Source of the DNA: Clitopilus passeckerianus | Taxonomy: Eukaryota; Basidiomycota; Agaricomycetes; Agaricales; Entolomataceae | Direction: 5' to 3' | Length of the DNA stretch: 64,000 bases | NCBI GenBank assembly: GCA_944990035.1 | Contig: CALYLX010000073.1 | Span: 40,302 to 104,301, forward strand | Notes under the pieces: generated by a model | Databases searched by the model: none | Seen by the model: the letters and a program-made list of their open reading frames with translations, nothing else | Told to the model about the DNA's origin: nothing | In this document: one piece after another, positions 1-12,126 of the stretch | How positions within the stretch are numbered: the first letter of the stretch is position 1 | Layout of the letters: each line of letters begins with the position of its first letter | Program-made: the position numbers and the translations under genes

Positions 1-2141
1 TTGCCGTCATATCCCGCTTGATATCCTGCCTTGTCACAGAGAAGATCCTGCGGGCCTATTACATCCCTTTCCCTGAACCATGTCGCGCCGCAGGCGTGCT
101 CGTCGTCCTTTCTACCCATATTATGTCTGAGCAGCCTTTGATCAGTCGAGCACTCAGGCCCAATGATGTCTTCGTCGTTGTCCCTCTACATCATTCGCCC
201 GTCCTAAGTGCTGAGCTTCCTTCCAAGCATGGATACCGAGTAGGCCTAGCTGACCCTCTGGACATGCTACCGGAGTTCTATCAGCTAGCAGAACCTAGGG
301 ACACCGATGGATCCTCGGTAGATGGTCCTGTTTTCTCTTGTGCAGACGCTTACTTACATGGTCCCTGTCAGACTGATTTCCAAGATAAGATGATGGAATT
401 TCTGATACCGCCGTCTTGGGAGTTCGGCAATTACACCCGTCTGCGCACTCTCACTGATCCAGTCTATGCCTGGAGAAAGTTCGTCGATGGCGTTGTCATT
501 CAATATTCGCTACGGAAGACAATTGAGGACGAGATCCGAAGTTCGTTCCAATATCAAGGTAGGTATGTTCCCCGGTTGCTAATCTAGTGGCTGACGCTCC
601 ACATCAGTCCTGGCTTATGAACATCCCCCCAAACTTCCCTCGCTTGAGGATATGCCAATAGCATGGGAGCAAAGCCTAGTGGCTGGTCATCCGACCCATC
701 CAGTACGTTTTGGTACAGATCGAAGATTGTGGCTCTGATAGGTCTGCAGATGCATCGCGCGAGAATGTTGTCTACCTGCGGGCCTAATTACGACTGGTAC
801 CATCCACGGATCCGCTTTGTCAGTGCGCCTCGACGAAAAATATATGTACTCGGGTCATTCGAGGAAGAAACAAACAAGCTCCTTTCCCTTGTCTCTGGAA
901 ACCCGGCTGACCGGCCACGCCATGATGAATCTTCGGTCATCATCCCGGTACATGAGATGCAGCTTCTTGCTATCAACGAAAAATTCCCGGATGTCGATAT
1001 TTTACCCCCGAATATCAACGTCCCTGCATTGGGGCAATCAAGTATCAGGCAAGATTTCTGGTTACCTCTTTCATCCATGTGTTTTAATTAGGGTTTGTAT
1101 AGGACTGTCGTATTTCCCCAACTTCCTAACATTGCCCTGAAGCTCGCGGTCGCCGTTAAAATCTCGTCCGCTTTACGCACCATCTCTCACTTCACTGCCG
1201 AATTCGGGCCACGCTTCTCGGCCGAGGTTGTCCCCAAGCTCAAAGTGGACCCCAACATCTTGACAGTCTCTTTGGAACCAGCGAGTGCCGTTTATCGATG
1301 TGCAGATCCGGATCTGGCTAAACATCTTACCGCTGTGTTTCGTGAAGAGACGCAACCTGATGAAGGAGAGGCCCTCATCGTATCAGCAAGTCTTCTGGAA
1401 ATGGACCATCTCGACTCTCACCCTGGAGTATCCGCAGTGGAAAGCACGTTTAAGCTCAACACCCTCGAGAAACGTGTCAAGTTCCTCGACAAGTAGGGTG
1501 CACCCGGCCTCGTCATGACTATCACTGACTTAATCACGCACACATTTTACAGATATATCGAACTGGCGTGTCATGCGCTTCTACCTCCGTTGATTCACAA
1601 TGGTGTGGCTTTTGAAGCACATGCACAGAATATTCTCGTTCGCTTCGATAAAGCAACCGGGGAACCATTGAGTCTGGTGGTACGGGACTTGGGCGGCCTC
1701 CGCATTCACCCTGACACACTTCGCCGCTCCACTGGGGTTAAATTCCAATTCCTTCCAAAGCACTGCGTCGCCACCGACACATTGCAGGAGACCTACCCGA
1801 AGCTATACCACACACTTGTTCACAACCACCTTCAACGATTAATCCGAGTGCTTGGGTTACATTACGACGGTCGCGGATGGGAGATTCTGCGTCGACACAT
1901 GGATGCCGTGATTCCCGCCGATCATGAACTACGAAACATTTGGCTGAACCCCGACTGCAAGGAGGTTCCCTCGAAATGTCTGTTGCGCATGCGGATGCGC
2001 GACTCTTACCGCGATGTGAGTCTTGAAAATTTTCGTACCTTCTAGCGTGGGACTTGACCCTAACATTCCACGTAGATGGTTTACAGCCCTTATCCCAACT
2101 TGATTCAACACCGGCCCCCACAGCTTGGAAGCGGCTGCTAG
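1..2141 (+). CDS. NRPS-independent siderophore synthetase, IucA/IucC family (5' end outside window)
   Basis: Enzymes of this family activate a carboxylic acid, often citrate, with ATP and join it to an amine or alcohol to build a siderophore. The frame is open to the window edge, so the start is missing; 622 residues are visible. Exons read 3-558, 608-702, 750-1048, 1103-1492, 1553-2015 and 2076-2141. Family marks are GHPTHP at 685-702 (nucleotide-binding region), SSIRTV spanning the third intron, NGVAFEAHAQN near 1600-1632, and the C-terminal block LLRMRMRDSYRD before the last intron, typical of the ferric-iron-reductase-like tail. The third intron starts with GC, not GT. No transporter or hydroxylase gene lies downstream, so the substrate is unknown. 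Family assignment is firm; the product made is not inferable. Confidence 0.88.
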
Positions 2142-2518
2142 ACTTTGTAGAACCCTTGATTGTTGTATTACTCGTAATGTAACCTTGTACAATTCATATC
2201 AGATAAGATTTCACACTGATCAACTCCGGGACTGCCACCCTTGTAGCAATTTATAGAACGGGCGAACACTGGATGGATTTGAAGAACTGCGCAGTTCAGG
2301 AGTCAGGAACTACCCAAGATTTACTCTACCCACGTTCCATGCGGCTTATCTGATTAGATTAAGCGGAGGCGCTGCCAACAGTAACCTTTCTTGGCAGTGC
2401 TGTATCGAATCAATGATGGTCAGCGGTGGCGACAACTCTCACATCCTTCCACCTGCTTCATCCAAGCTGCTGGTTCAGTAAGAGCTCTACCGAAGAAGAA
2501 CATAACCCGAGAGACTTC
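2142..2518. other. Intergenic region
   Basis: This stretch separates the siderophore synthetase from the C2-domain gene, both on the plus strand. It must hold the terminator of the first and the promoter of the second. I see no ORF or clear motif. Confidence 0.6.
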
Positions 2519-4377
2519 ATGACGACAAAGGCAGAAATAGGGACCCTGATCGTGGTGGTTCTCAAAGCACGAAATCTGAATGACAAGCACTTTTACAAAC
2601 AAGACGTATATGCCCAAGTGGCACTTTCTGGTACGGCGTAGATCTTCACCTGGGATTAGCATTTCAAAGTGGCTCAATGAAAAAGCAGGCGTAAAACAGA
2701 AAACCCAGACTGATGTCAAGGGTGGACAACATCCTGTTTGGGATGCAGAACTAAGATACCAAGTATTGAAAGATGCCTCAGAGAAGAATCGCACCATGGA
2801 GATTTCGTGTTTCTCTGTGGAACGTCGCAAAGATGACGACCTTCTAGGCAAAGGAACAGTGGACATCTCAGAAACACTGAAGACGGGGGAGTTTGACGGT
2901 ACGTCTCTTAGATTCGCAATTTGGCTAGCAAGCTAATGAACATTCTCTAGATTGGGTCCCACTTAGCGTCGATGGTGTTCAGCGTGGAGATGTCTACCTA
3001 GAAATGACATTCTTTTCGAATGCCCCTCCGCCGCCCGCGCCTGCACCAGCTGCGGCACCTCGACCCCACGTAGTTGTCCCTAGCAGACCACTCCAGATTC
3101 CTCAGAACGGCGGTCTGATGAGGCGGCCATCCAAACTTCCTGAGCACGAACGTCTTGCCAGGTTGACACAGGCCTCGCCTCCCCCTTCCAATATCAGGCC
3201 AGGAGGAGGAGGACATGGCAGGTATACTAGCCCAAACGGACATGGAAATGGCTATTCTGGACATCGACTGGATGTTCCTTCGCCTCATTCCTCTAGATCA
3301 TCTTCTGCTGCAAGCGGAAGGGCTGAGTCTCCTTTACCACCTCTACCTGATGAATCCAAACCTCTCCCAAACACCCTATTACCTGCAGGTGGGCGCAGGC
3401 CAGCGGGGCATACTCCCCCCCAGGTATATGCGGCTCCTCCTCCCAAAGCCCTACCGAATACATTACGTCCCGGCGGCCCACCCGCTCCTCCTCAAGGAAG
3501 CAGCAATCCATACACTCGGAGACCAGATCCGTCCCCGTCTCGAAATGACTATCGGCCACCCCCTATCACTCAACAATCGTTGGAAAATAACCCGTATGTA
3601 CGCGGCGGACCATCACCAGCTCCATCTACAGAGCCTTATTATGAGCGGGTCGCAAGTCCACAAACAGCTATACCTACTTACTATGGTGGTGGTGGAGGCT
3701 TTGAGCGGGTAGCAAGTCCTCAAACGGCTGTCGTGCCGCCTCAAGTGAACTACGTCCCTCCTCCAAGTGTAGCACCCGTCGCCGGGCCACAATACAATGC
3801 AGGTTACAACCCTGCAGGATCTCTTCCCCCTCAAGCCCAAGTAGCAATCGGTCCACAGTATCCCGCAGGATACAACCCAATTACGTCTCCTCCGCCCCAA
3901 ATCCAACCATCCTGGTCAGGCCCCACAACAGAAGCAGTGTTCTTCGCCTTTCCCGTTCCTTCGATCACACCAGCACCTCCAGGACCATCATATGCGTCCC
4001 CACCTGTCCACTACTCGCCGCCTCAACCATCATCGCCCTACCGACCGAGTACAAAAGATGGGCTTCCAGATCCATACCTACAAGCTCGATACCAAACCCC
4101 TCTACCCCTTCCACCGGGAGCAAGCAGCCCACCCCGTGGCCGCCAGCCTCGACCAGCGCCAGAGGCACCAGCAGCACCGCAGTCGGCACCTCCAAAGCCT
4201 GAACCAGCGGCACCACCCGCTTCGTCCAGGACGGCAGACCCGCGTGTTTCAGAAGCTGAGCAGATCCGGCTTGAAACTCAGCGAATTGAGGAGGAAGAGG
4301 AAGCGCGACGTGTTGCCCAGGAGAAGCGAGATATGGAGCTGGCTTTGCAGCTCGATCGAGAACTCAACTTGGGCTGA
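2519..4377 (+). CDS. C2-domain, proline-rich protein resembling ingression protein Fic1/Inn1
   Basis: Fic1/Inn1 proteins act at the contractile ring, coupling ring closure to septum formation: the C2 domain works with membrane and ring partners and PxxP motifs bind SH3 proteins. Exons 2519-2630, 2689-2898 and 2951-4377 give 582 residues. An N-terminal C2 domain fills roughly residues 5-125 (GTLIVVVLKARNL, then GGQHPVWDAEL, then GDVYLEMTFF). About 300 proline-rich residues follow with two repeated units: ERVASPQTA (near 3643 and 3703) and a GPQY-AGYNP unit (near 3786 and 3852). The C-terminus is a charged helix rich in E and R ending in MELALQLDREL, somewhat like a ubiquitin-interacting helix. 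Start chosen as the first ATG in frame with the C2 domain. The Fic1 name rests on architecture; other fungal C2-proline proteins remain possible. Confidence 0.8.
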
Positions 4378-4586
4378 GTCTTGAAATCGCCCACCACCGC
4401 TCGCAGTAGTAATACTCAGAGTGATGCTCATCCACTGGTGGCTGATAGACACAGGCGGAAGATTTATAATTTGTGTATTTATTTCATACTACTGTAACTG
4501 GATAGATACGTATCGAATCGGTACATTATTGGCTATTTGTAATCATACATTTGAACGAAATATGTTGGAGCAGTCCACTGAATGGA

Positions 4587-5745
4587 TTATACGGAACGCA
4601 TTGGATAATCATTGCTGGTGTAACCATTGGTCGGTTGTGCGGTTGCGTCATAGCCGCCAGCAGGCTGTTCGTTGGTTTGGTAGCCATTGGCCTGGTGGGC
4701 AGTCTGGTACCCATTACTTGGGTCATCATTAGCCAAGTATGGATTGCGACTATCGCCATCAGCATTGGCGGGCACTCCACCCGCCGAATAGTCGTTGGTT
4801 CTGTTCTTTCCGTGGGTGTAACGTTCTGGTGTGTATCTTCCCCTGTAGGCCCCTTTCGCTTGTCGTAGATCGTAGTAGAACGTAAGAAGGAAGAAAGTGT
4901 AGCCAAAGCCTATCAGCCATTCTAGTATGGCTGTTGAAACTCATGTAAATACGGACAATTATTAGACGAGCGAAATTGACTGACCCCCTACATCAGTGCT
5001 TTTGAACAACGCTACGGCAAATGCAATTGCAAGTAGAATGAGAATGCCGGCTATAATAGCCTTCATTTTATATGCAATTTTGAGCTTGCGAACGTCAACA
5101 TAATCTTTGCTTATCCAACGATACTATGTATGAGTAGATTAGAAGAGTTCATCATATAGGGGTGACGGAAGGTACCTCGGCGATAGTGAAAATTGCTGCA
5201 AGGCTGACACCAACCATGAAGACCAGCAGCAGTATTCTGTGAGCTGTGGGGTATCTCTGCGTATCGAAAATTGACAGGAAAAGCAGGCCGCCGCCACCGA
5301 TAAAGGAACCAATGATGGCAAGAATTGCAAATACGCGTTCTCTTCTTCTTGAGTTGGGGCGCAACCTGCATGGATATTGTCAGAGCTGCCTTCAGGAGAC
5401 GAGACACTCAGGCATACCGGCCTTGATGCCTGAGTAGGCGCTCGATTGAGAGTGAAAGTACAAATGTACAACCAGTTATTGCGCATCCGGTCACGAACAA
5501 CGGCTTCAGGATGTCAGCACCTATGTCTGAGATGTAGGCAATCTTTCCGTCTTGAGATGGATATTTTGGACGGCCGGTTGCAAGCCATGTTATGAGCATA
5601 GACAACAGTGTACCTATAGGTCACAAATCGAGTCAAAATCAACCATTAAACCTCCAGAAATACCACCAAACTCACCGAACCATATGAACGCTCCAAAGAT
5701 AGGTATCCAGACAAAAAGCCAGTGATAATGACGTCGCCAGTTCAT
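4587..5745 (-). CDS. Frag1/DRAM/Sfk1-family six-helix membrane protein
   Basis: Family members are multi-pass membrane proteins; yeast Sfk1 works at the plasma membrane with the phosphatidylinositol 4-kinase system and affects lipid asymmetry. Exons on the minus strand are 5745-5676, 5613-5418, 5365-5176, 5123-4985 and 4930-4587, giving 312 residues. Six hydrophobic segments are visible: HWLFVWIPIFGAFIWFG, ILKPLFVTGCAITG, FAILAIIGSFIGGGGLLF, ILLLVFMVGVSLAAIF, AIIAGILILLAIAFAVAL, and AILEWLIGFGYTFFLLTF. The conserved IAYISDIGAD precedes the second. The cytosolic tail is rich in N, G, Y and Q. The start is the ATG of MNWRRHYHW, which fits the family's N-terminus. It converges on the C2 gene with about 200 bases between. 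Confidence 0.85.
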
Positions 5746-6977
5746 GAAGTTGGTTTCACTTAGCCACTAGATTGCGGAATGAGTGTGCCCAAACCACAGG
5801 GGTGTACGGAGGATGTGGGTGTAGATAAAGTTTGGGATTTAAGGCAAGACTGGCACACGAGTTCAAAACATTGTTGATGATGTCATTGTGGCCCTTCTAT
5901 GAGCACAATCTCTCGGCCAACTTGGCGCGTTGCTGACCATTGTAGGATTATACCAAAGGCAGTTTCTTGGCTATCGTCTGCTGGGATAACAGATCCATCA
6001 TCTGCACATAGGACTGGGCCACGAATGGGGCCATTAAAGAGGCTGAAAATGTTTGGGGGGTGACTGAAGAGAAGCACACAACATCAGAGTTCTGCTCTGG
6101 GATTTTCACGCAGTTTTCTGGCAGCAAACCGCTGTTAAATGATTCTCTTGGGAAGTATTGATTGGTGGGTACTAGACAAGTTCAGCAGGACTTGAACGTA
6201 GGGACACGAGGGCGTTAGTCAAGAAGGATGAGTAACAACGTTGTTGGTTCAGGTTTGGCTGACACTTCCTTGCCAAACTGAAGGCACCGCCACTTAACCC
6301 CACTTGCCTTGTCATTTGAGCATCGAGTAAACACTCAGATCTCAGACCTTATCTCGGTCATGAGGCACTCGTGTTCATCTCATTATCTCATGGCCCTAGA
6401 CTAATAACAGTCTTTCCCAGCTCATGTTGATCAACCCCCATAAGCTTTGCTGGCAAGATTTGTCGAAGAGTGCTTTTCTTTCTTGTCAAGTGTGCGAATC
6501 CTTTAATAGACCTCGAGAAGACCAAGCTGGTGTGAGCCATCAATTTCGTCCTTTGCAACGTCTCCGATTATCCGCTACCAGTGCCCTCAAAACCTGCCCA
6601 AAACCTAACACGGAGCACAGCCTGGGAAACAGAACTGGTAAGGTTAATCAACGCCATGAATAAGCGGTGTCTGGTAACCCTCTGACCATAACTCGCAGTT
6701 TACTTCGTTTCTTCTTCAGTTGCCCTCATTGGCGTTTTGCAACGTTTTTGACAACACCCTGTACCAACCGGGACTGAGCAATGAAAATCCCAACCGGTCC
6801 GCTTGTCGAATCAACTTGGTGACCGCCACAAACTTCGTAGTTGTCAACTTGTGGACCCACAACCGTACACAAAGGACAAGCACAGCCGAATGATTAACCG
6901 CCCATGAGGGATCTATATACGGATGAATTCTTGCCGACGGCGTCTATCCAACAACCTTCCACCTACCAGCGTCCAAG
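5746..6977. other. Intergenic region between divergent genes
   Basis: It separates the minus-strand membrane protein from kinase A. Two short ORFs (plus, 6424-6663; minus, 5883-6077) have no recognisable features and poor start context. I see no gene in it. Confidence 0.5.
6914..6919 (+). promoter_or_regulatory. TATA-like box of kinase A
   Basis: A TATATA hexamer lies 59 bases before the ATG of kinase A in otherwise mixed sequence. Position and strand fit a core promoter element; there is no direct evidence. Confidence 0.35.
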
Positions 6978-9058
6978 ATGAACTTCAAACGCTTCAAGGT
7001 TGCTGCCAGTGCTTCAGTTCGTACCCTTAGGGTACTCCTTAGCGGAGTGAGACCCCAAGAAACCACCGCGTCCGATATTTCTCCAAAGGAGACGGTAAAC
7101 ACCATTAATAAAATCCTGGACAAGTTTGCAGCCGCCCTCGAAGAAGAGCAAGACCTGAGCATCAAAGACATCTATCAGGATACCGTTGAAGGGTGTGTGT
7201 TAACTTGACTGTTTATTCGATACGATTCCTACTATTCTGAATTCATTTCTTATTCAGATTCCGAGAGAGATTTCAAGAGGAATTAAAGAACATCGATAGA
7301 GAGCTATGCAGCCCCAAAAATAAGAAGGGAAGGGAGCAGGCCATGAAGAAGATACAGGATGCCTTGGATCTATTGGAGGAGGATGTGAGATTAAATCAGG
7401 GTAAATACAAGGTTAGATACCATACAAACTCTACAGTATCCTGTTGCTGACCAGAAAAGAACAGCGCGCTTCCCTGGCTGCACTTGATCGACGAGGTCAA
7501 AACTTACTGTCAGTATACGACGACTATCCAACTCTTCGACTCTGACTAATCTCACCTCGTCCGCCACTTAGGTCTCGGGAAGGATGGTTGGATTGGTATG
7601 TTAAACTACCGTGGTATCTATGAGCCCAGCCTTAGTTTAGCGCTATCTCTACCTCAGCCATGAAGATTGGGCCAAGTAAGTGCTCGGTCTACCGATTCAA
7701 CCTGCTATTGAACTCAACTCAATACATATAGCAACATGCGCCCACCTGAGCACGAAATGATGTCGATCGATTTTTTCCAACAGTGTACGGGTTCAAAAAC
7801 AGCCTTGAACATGGAAGATGAAGACGAGGCTGATCACCTAGTGAAGACGTTACGATGGATGTCCATTCTGGAGTGGGCGACAGCCGCAGATCAAGTATGG
7901 CTGAATGAAGAATACGTGCCTTTCGACCCTGGTTGGTTCTCTTGATGATTCTCGACGACATCGTAGTGATGCGCGCGAGCTCTAGATGCAGAACCGTGGA
8001 TAAAGGGCAAGTTCCTAGGTCGAGGGGCCTCCGGGCAGGTGTTTGTCGCAGCTGTTCTCGGCGACAAGCCAGAAACGGTAAAGAGAATTTTGGCTGTGAA
8101 ACAGTTGGCTGTAGCGGAGCAAGCAGGCAGCTCAAGTAGGCATCCGGTTATGGAACATTGTCGTGCTCTTCGCAAAGCAGACAAGAACCCACATGTTGTG
8201 AGTATCCTCTGTGAGTGGATCTTGGCTTGCGACGATTCTCTGTCATGTAATGATGGTTCTTTAGCGTGCGATACTAGTACTCTAGGCGGCGCCGACCATC
8301 AACTATTCATGGAGTATGTCTCAGGAGGGAGTCTAAGTTCTATGTTGTATTACATCAAAGGTGTCGTCGAGCGTGAAGCAAAGCCTATTATAAAGCAGAT
8401 CGCCGAAGGGCTTCAACATCTACATAGCCTCGGCTATGTTCATCGAGACCTCAAGTGCGCAAACGCACTCATCAGCTTGGGTGGTTGCGCAAAAATCTGT
8501 GATCTAGACACGGCCAGAGGTACAGTTTCAATTTTAGTTTCGCTGATACGAACATCTTAGATATTGTTACCCAGACGTTTCGAGATTAGAGCTAAGGGAT
8601 AGTCTCTCTCTGCTCTATGGATCAGCGTTGTGGATGTCTCCCGAAGCTGCCAGAGGAGACTTCTCAACTCGATCTGACATGTGGAGCTTAGGCTGTCTCA
8701 TCATTGAACTTCTCACCGCAAAAAAACCATGGTGTATAAATAAAGAGAGGGACTCCGATGAAATCAAACGTCAGGTACGTGAGTTTATGCATGTAGTTGA
8801 CACAATAACGGACCTCGAATATAGCTGACGGAGATGGATTCGGAAGAGAAAGTTCAAGGCCCACCCGTAGGGAGTCAGCTCAGTCATCTCGGGCGGGCTG
8901 CTTTGAAGAGAATATTCGTGGATCTGGACTCCCGAATCAGTGTTACCACCTTTCTGCGCCATCCCTGGTTTCAAGAAGGTTATGGATCATTCACGGGCCC
9001 AGAGGACAGAGCTCCGCCACCGGAGATGGATGTTAAAGATCTCATTACACCAGACTAA
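6978..9058 (+). CDS. MAP3K-like protein kinase A with undescribed N-terminal helical module
   Basis: Ten exons: 6978-7192, 7258-7411, 7465-7508, 7572-7595, 7658-7675, 7732-7931, 7986-8210, 8265-8519, 8575-8774, 8825-9058; 522 residues. The N-terminal ~150 residues are helical and charged (SDISPKETVNTINKILDKFA, then a Lys/Glu-rich part) and match paralogues B, C and D only. A linker with RPPEHEM leads to the kinase domain. It has glycine loop LGRGASGQV, lysine in ILAVKQ, catalytic loop VHRDLKCAN, SPEAARG in place of APE, and SDMWSLGC. FMEYVSGGSL and GLQHLHSLG are STE11/MAP3K-like. The DFG motif reads DLD (8501-8509): the metal-binding Asp stays, the glycine is lost. Activity is therefore uncertain. 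It is the first of three tandem copies. Confidence 0.85.
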
Positions 9059-9567
9059 CAGGCCAAGGTTCTTCATAGTATGCTTGACAAGTAGTAATCT
9101 ATCCGAATTTCGGTATAGGGAGTCTTCTTAGAGACCGGACGCAGATGAATGAGTGTAATGGATGTCTTCCATTGACGACGTTGCTAGCAGGCATAGCCCC
9201 TCCAGAGTTGCAGGTCACACCACCTCGAAGACTGTCGGTTGAAGTAGAATTCCGTACATACCGAGTCTCCGACTAAAAGAGTGTTCATTGACCCGATTAC
9301 GTAACGCTGGTCGGAATGCGGCCATGGCAAGCTCTCATGTATCAAGATTCTGTCAATCGGGAATAAAAGTGTGGAAGGTTCGTTCGCTTACCTAAAGTAC
9401 AAGCAACACTTCATTAGAAACCCTCTCAGTGCAAAAACAATGCCATGGACCTACAAGGATCTACACTGGACAGCACTTGACGCCTATTTGGGGATAGAAA
9501 CCAAACCGTTTTGAATTGAGGGGTGACCTGGCTCTCACCCTTCAGGCTTTGGTCTCTGTGGATTATC
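9059..9567. other. Intergenic region between kinases A and B
   Basis: About 500 bases between tandem paralogues. No ORF of interest was found; an untranslated leader and promoter for kinase B are expected here. Confidence 0.5.
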
Positions 9568-11669
9568 ATGTCTCGCTGGTCTATCCGACTTCGCAAAACG
9601 CTCTTGAGTCTAGTTCGGCCCCATTCAGAAGAGGCATCGGATATATCTCCACGAACCACAGTCGCAGCCATCGACCGAATCCTGACAGATTTCGCCGACA
9701 AGGTCAAGGAAGAGGGTGATCCATCGTTGAAGGACCTTTTCACGGACCTCATTTCAGAGTGAGTTCTGTATACCCTAAACTCTTTCTAGTCATGTTGAGC
9801 TGAATCTCTCCACGAGGTTCCGGTTGAGACTGGATGAGCATTTGGAAAAAATAGTCCAGGTGGAAGAAAAGAAGCAAGGAAAGAAACGGAAGCGGGACAA
9901 GTCAGATATCAAAACGATGGAAGACATACAGATGGCTCTGGATAGGCTAGCAGATGATATAGCCTTCAATGAAGAGAATTATGAGGTATGAGACGGTTCT
10001 CTTCACCCTAGCAATGTCCTCGCGGGGTCGTACTGAGCCTAACGTTGTCCTCATAGAAACAATCAACTAAAGCCTTGCACGCGAGAACAGCAATAAGAAT
10101 GTCAGTTGTATCATGGCTAAAATTGGAAATCTTTGATTGTGTTCAATTGCCCAGGTCGAGCGACGCATGGCTAGCCTGGTGAGGACTATTCTCCTATCGC
10201 ATTATCACCCTTTTAATGACAACTTCACTTAGTCTCAACACCGGAGGGTAAGTGTCAACAATTGCCGGGCTCATGATGAAATATTGAACTACATTCTAGC
10301 GAGATGCGCGCGCCTGAACATGAAATGAAGAACTATGATTTCTATGCCCAAGGGGGCGGTTCTTTTCTCAATACTTCTAAGATGCGGAAGCAGACATCGG
10401 ATGAGAGGGCCGAACATCTCATTATGCAAGCTCGATGGCTCAGTATACTAGCTTGGGCAACGGCAGAACAGAGATGGAGAGATGAACGACCCGTTCCATT
10501 TGATCCAGGTAAGGTTATTGCTACAGCTTGTTTATGTGTTTTCTCACACTATCTCAACCAGATACTACTTATTGGAAGCGGGGCAGATACCTTGGTGGTG
10601 GCGTGTCAGGACAAGTCTCGGTGGCTGCTATTCTGGGAGATACCCCTAGGAAGGACCAGAGGGCTATAAGAGTTCTCGCAGTGAAGCAGATAAGACTTGG
10701 TCACTCTCCGCCGAGCCGTCGAAGCCTTTTGGAGGATCATTGCCGCTCACTTTTCCGAGCTGGGAAACACTCTCACGTGGTGTCGGTTGTCGGTAGGACC
10801 CCTTTCTTTTATACGCCCGCCCCGATTGCTCACGTACGATGCTTAGCGTACGGCAACTGGAAGGAGGAGTACCGTATATTCATGGAATATGTATCGGGTG
10901 GCAGTTTTAGAGTGATGATGTACTACCTCAAATTCGTCACAGAAACTGAAGCCGTCGCCATGATCAGGCAGATTGCGCATGGCCTCCAGCACTTACACAC
11001 CTTGGGCTTTGTTCACCGAGACCTGAAAGGTTCCAACGTCCTCATCAGCCTTGCTGGCTGTATCAAAATCTGTGATCTGGACACCGCAAGAGGTGGAGTA
11101 ACATGTCTTTCATCTCCCTTTCGTTCGGAAACTGATGGAAAACTACCTGCAGATCCATCCAGAGCCGAACATGGCGCCCAAAGCTCTTACGGAACACCGC
11201 ATTGGATGGCGCCAGAGTCGGCCAATGGTCGCTTTTCAGCACGCTCGGATGTTTGGGGTTTGGGGTGTATTCTTGTTGAGCTCATCACCGGAAGAAACCC
11301 ATGGGAGCTGACCAATAAAGTCGATCCTGAGGAGATCAAGGACAAAGTAAGTAGGTCGCTTATCGAGGTCTAGGCGACGACTTATCTGTATGAAATAAGC
11401 TGAGGACAATGGATGTAATGGATCAAGTTCGAGGGCCACCTTTACCGGGCCCGGCTCGACTGGGCACTCTAGGCCGGTCCATCCTTCAGAATTTGGTGTT
11501 CGTACGCCTTGAGTCACGAATTGGGGTGACTGCTCTCCTGAACCACCCATGGCTTGCGGAAGGTTCAGATGACAGTGAATCTTCGACACCGAATGAGGCG
11601 CCTGAAGAGACAGATGTTGATGAGGTCGTGGGTGAGCTCGAGGATGAATCTGACGATTCGTCCGAGTAG
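9568..11669 (+). CDS. MAP3K-like protein kinase B, tandem paralogue of A
   Basis: Exons 9568-9758, 9817-9985, 10057-10100, 10155-10178, 10233-10247, 10300-10508, 10562-10792, 10847-11092, 11153-11346 and 11400-11669 give 530 residues. The ATG of MSRWSIRLRK is the first in frame. The N-terminal module repeats the SDISP block and a Lys/Glu-rich helix. Kinase marks are LGGGVSGQV, VLAVKQ, VHRDLKGSN, APESANG and SDVWGLGC. DFG reads DLD (11074-11082). The frame stays open through 11093-11152, but an intron there restores the activation segment seen in A and C (D-P-S-R-A-E then SYGTPHWMAPE), so I treat it as spliced. The C-terminus after HPWLAEG is strongly acidic (EETDVDEVVGELEDESDD), unlike A, C and D. 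Confidence 0.85.
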
Positions 11670-12126
11670 GGTTAGACAAGGAATGTAGAACTAAGCCCTT
11701 CAAGCTGAACGAGAGCAACCTAGCTCGTCCCTTGGGATTGTCACATATCCTGTCTGATCCCTACCGACATGGTCCTAGGATGAACATTTGAATAGTTTCT
11801 ACTGACGATGAAACACGCATTGGTCGAATATCTAGTTCTTGTAACGTCGTTTCTAGGGCCTTTGCTTTGTTCTTCGAATGGCTACGTAGTTCTCGCAAAG
11901 ACAACGACGAGAACGTTAATAAATTCAAAGAGCTTATAAATTGGCTCCCACTTGGACCTACAACTCACCGGCAATCATCAATCATTAACATTCGTCGGGA
12001 ACGAGTGTTAGAAGTCAGAAAGTTCCGACCACAGCGTCGGTGCCTCACACCTCAAGCCTCAAGGCGGATCCAGCATGGCCTCATTCCTCACCAGCACATC
12101 GACACAACTTTCACCTCTTGACAGAG
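11670..12126. other. Intergenic region between kinases B and C
   Basis: About 450 bases holding the putative promoter of kinase C, including the TATA-like box at 11935. Nothing else was recognised. Confidence 0.5.
11935..11940 (+). promoter_or_regulatory. TATA-like box of kinase C
   Basis: A TATAAA hexamer sits about 190 bases before the kinase C ATG. This is far for a TATA box unless the 5' leader is long. Position only; no direct evidence. Confidence 0.25.

Noticed and set aside
1..5745. A siderophore gene cluster
   Set aside because: The two genes after the synthetase encode cytokinesis-like and Sfk1-like proteins, with no link to iron uptake.
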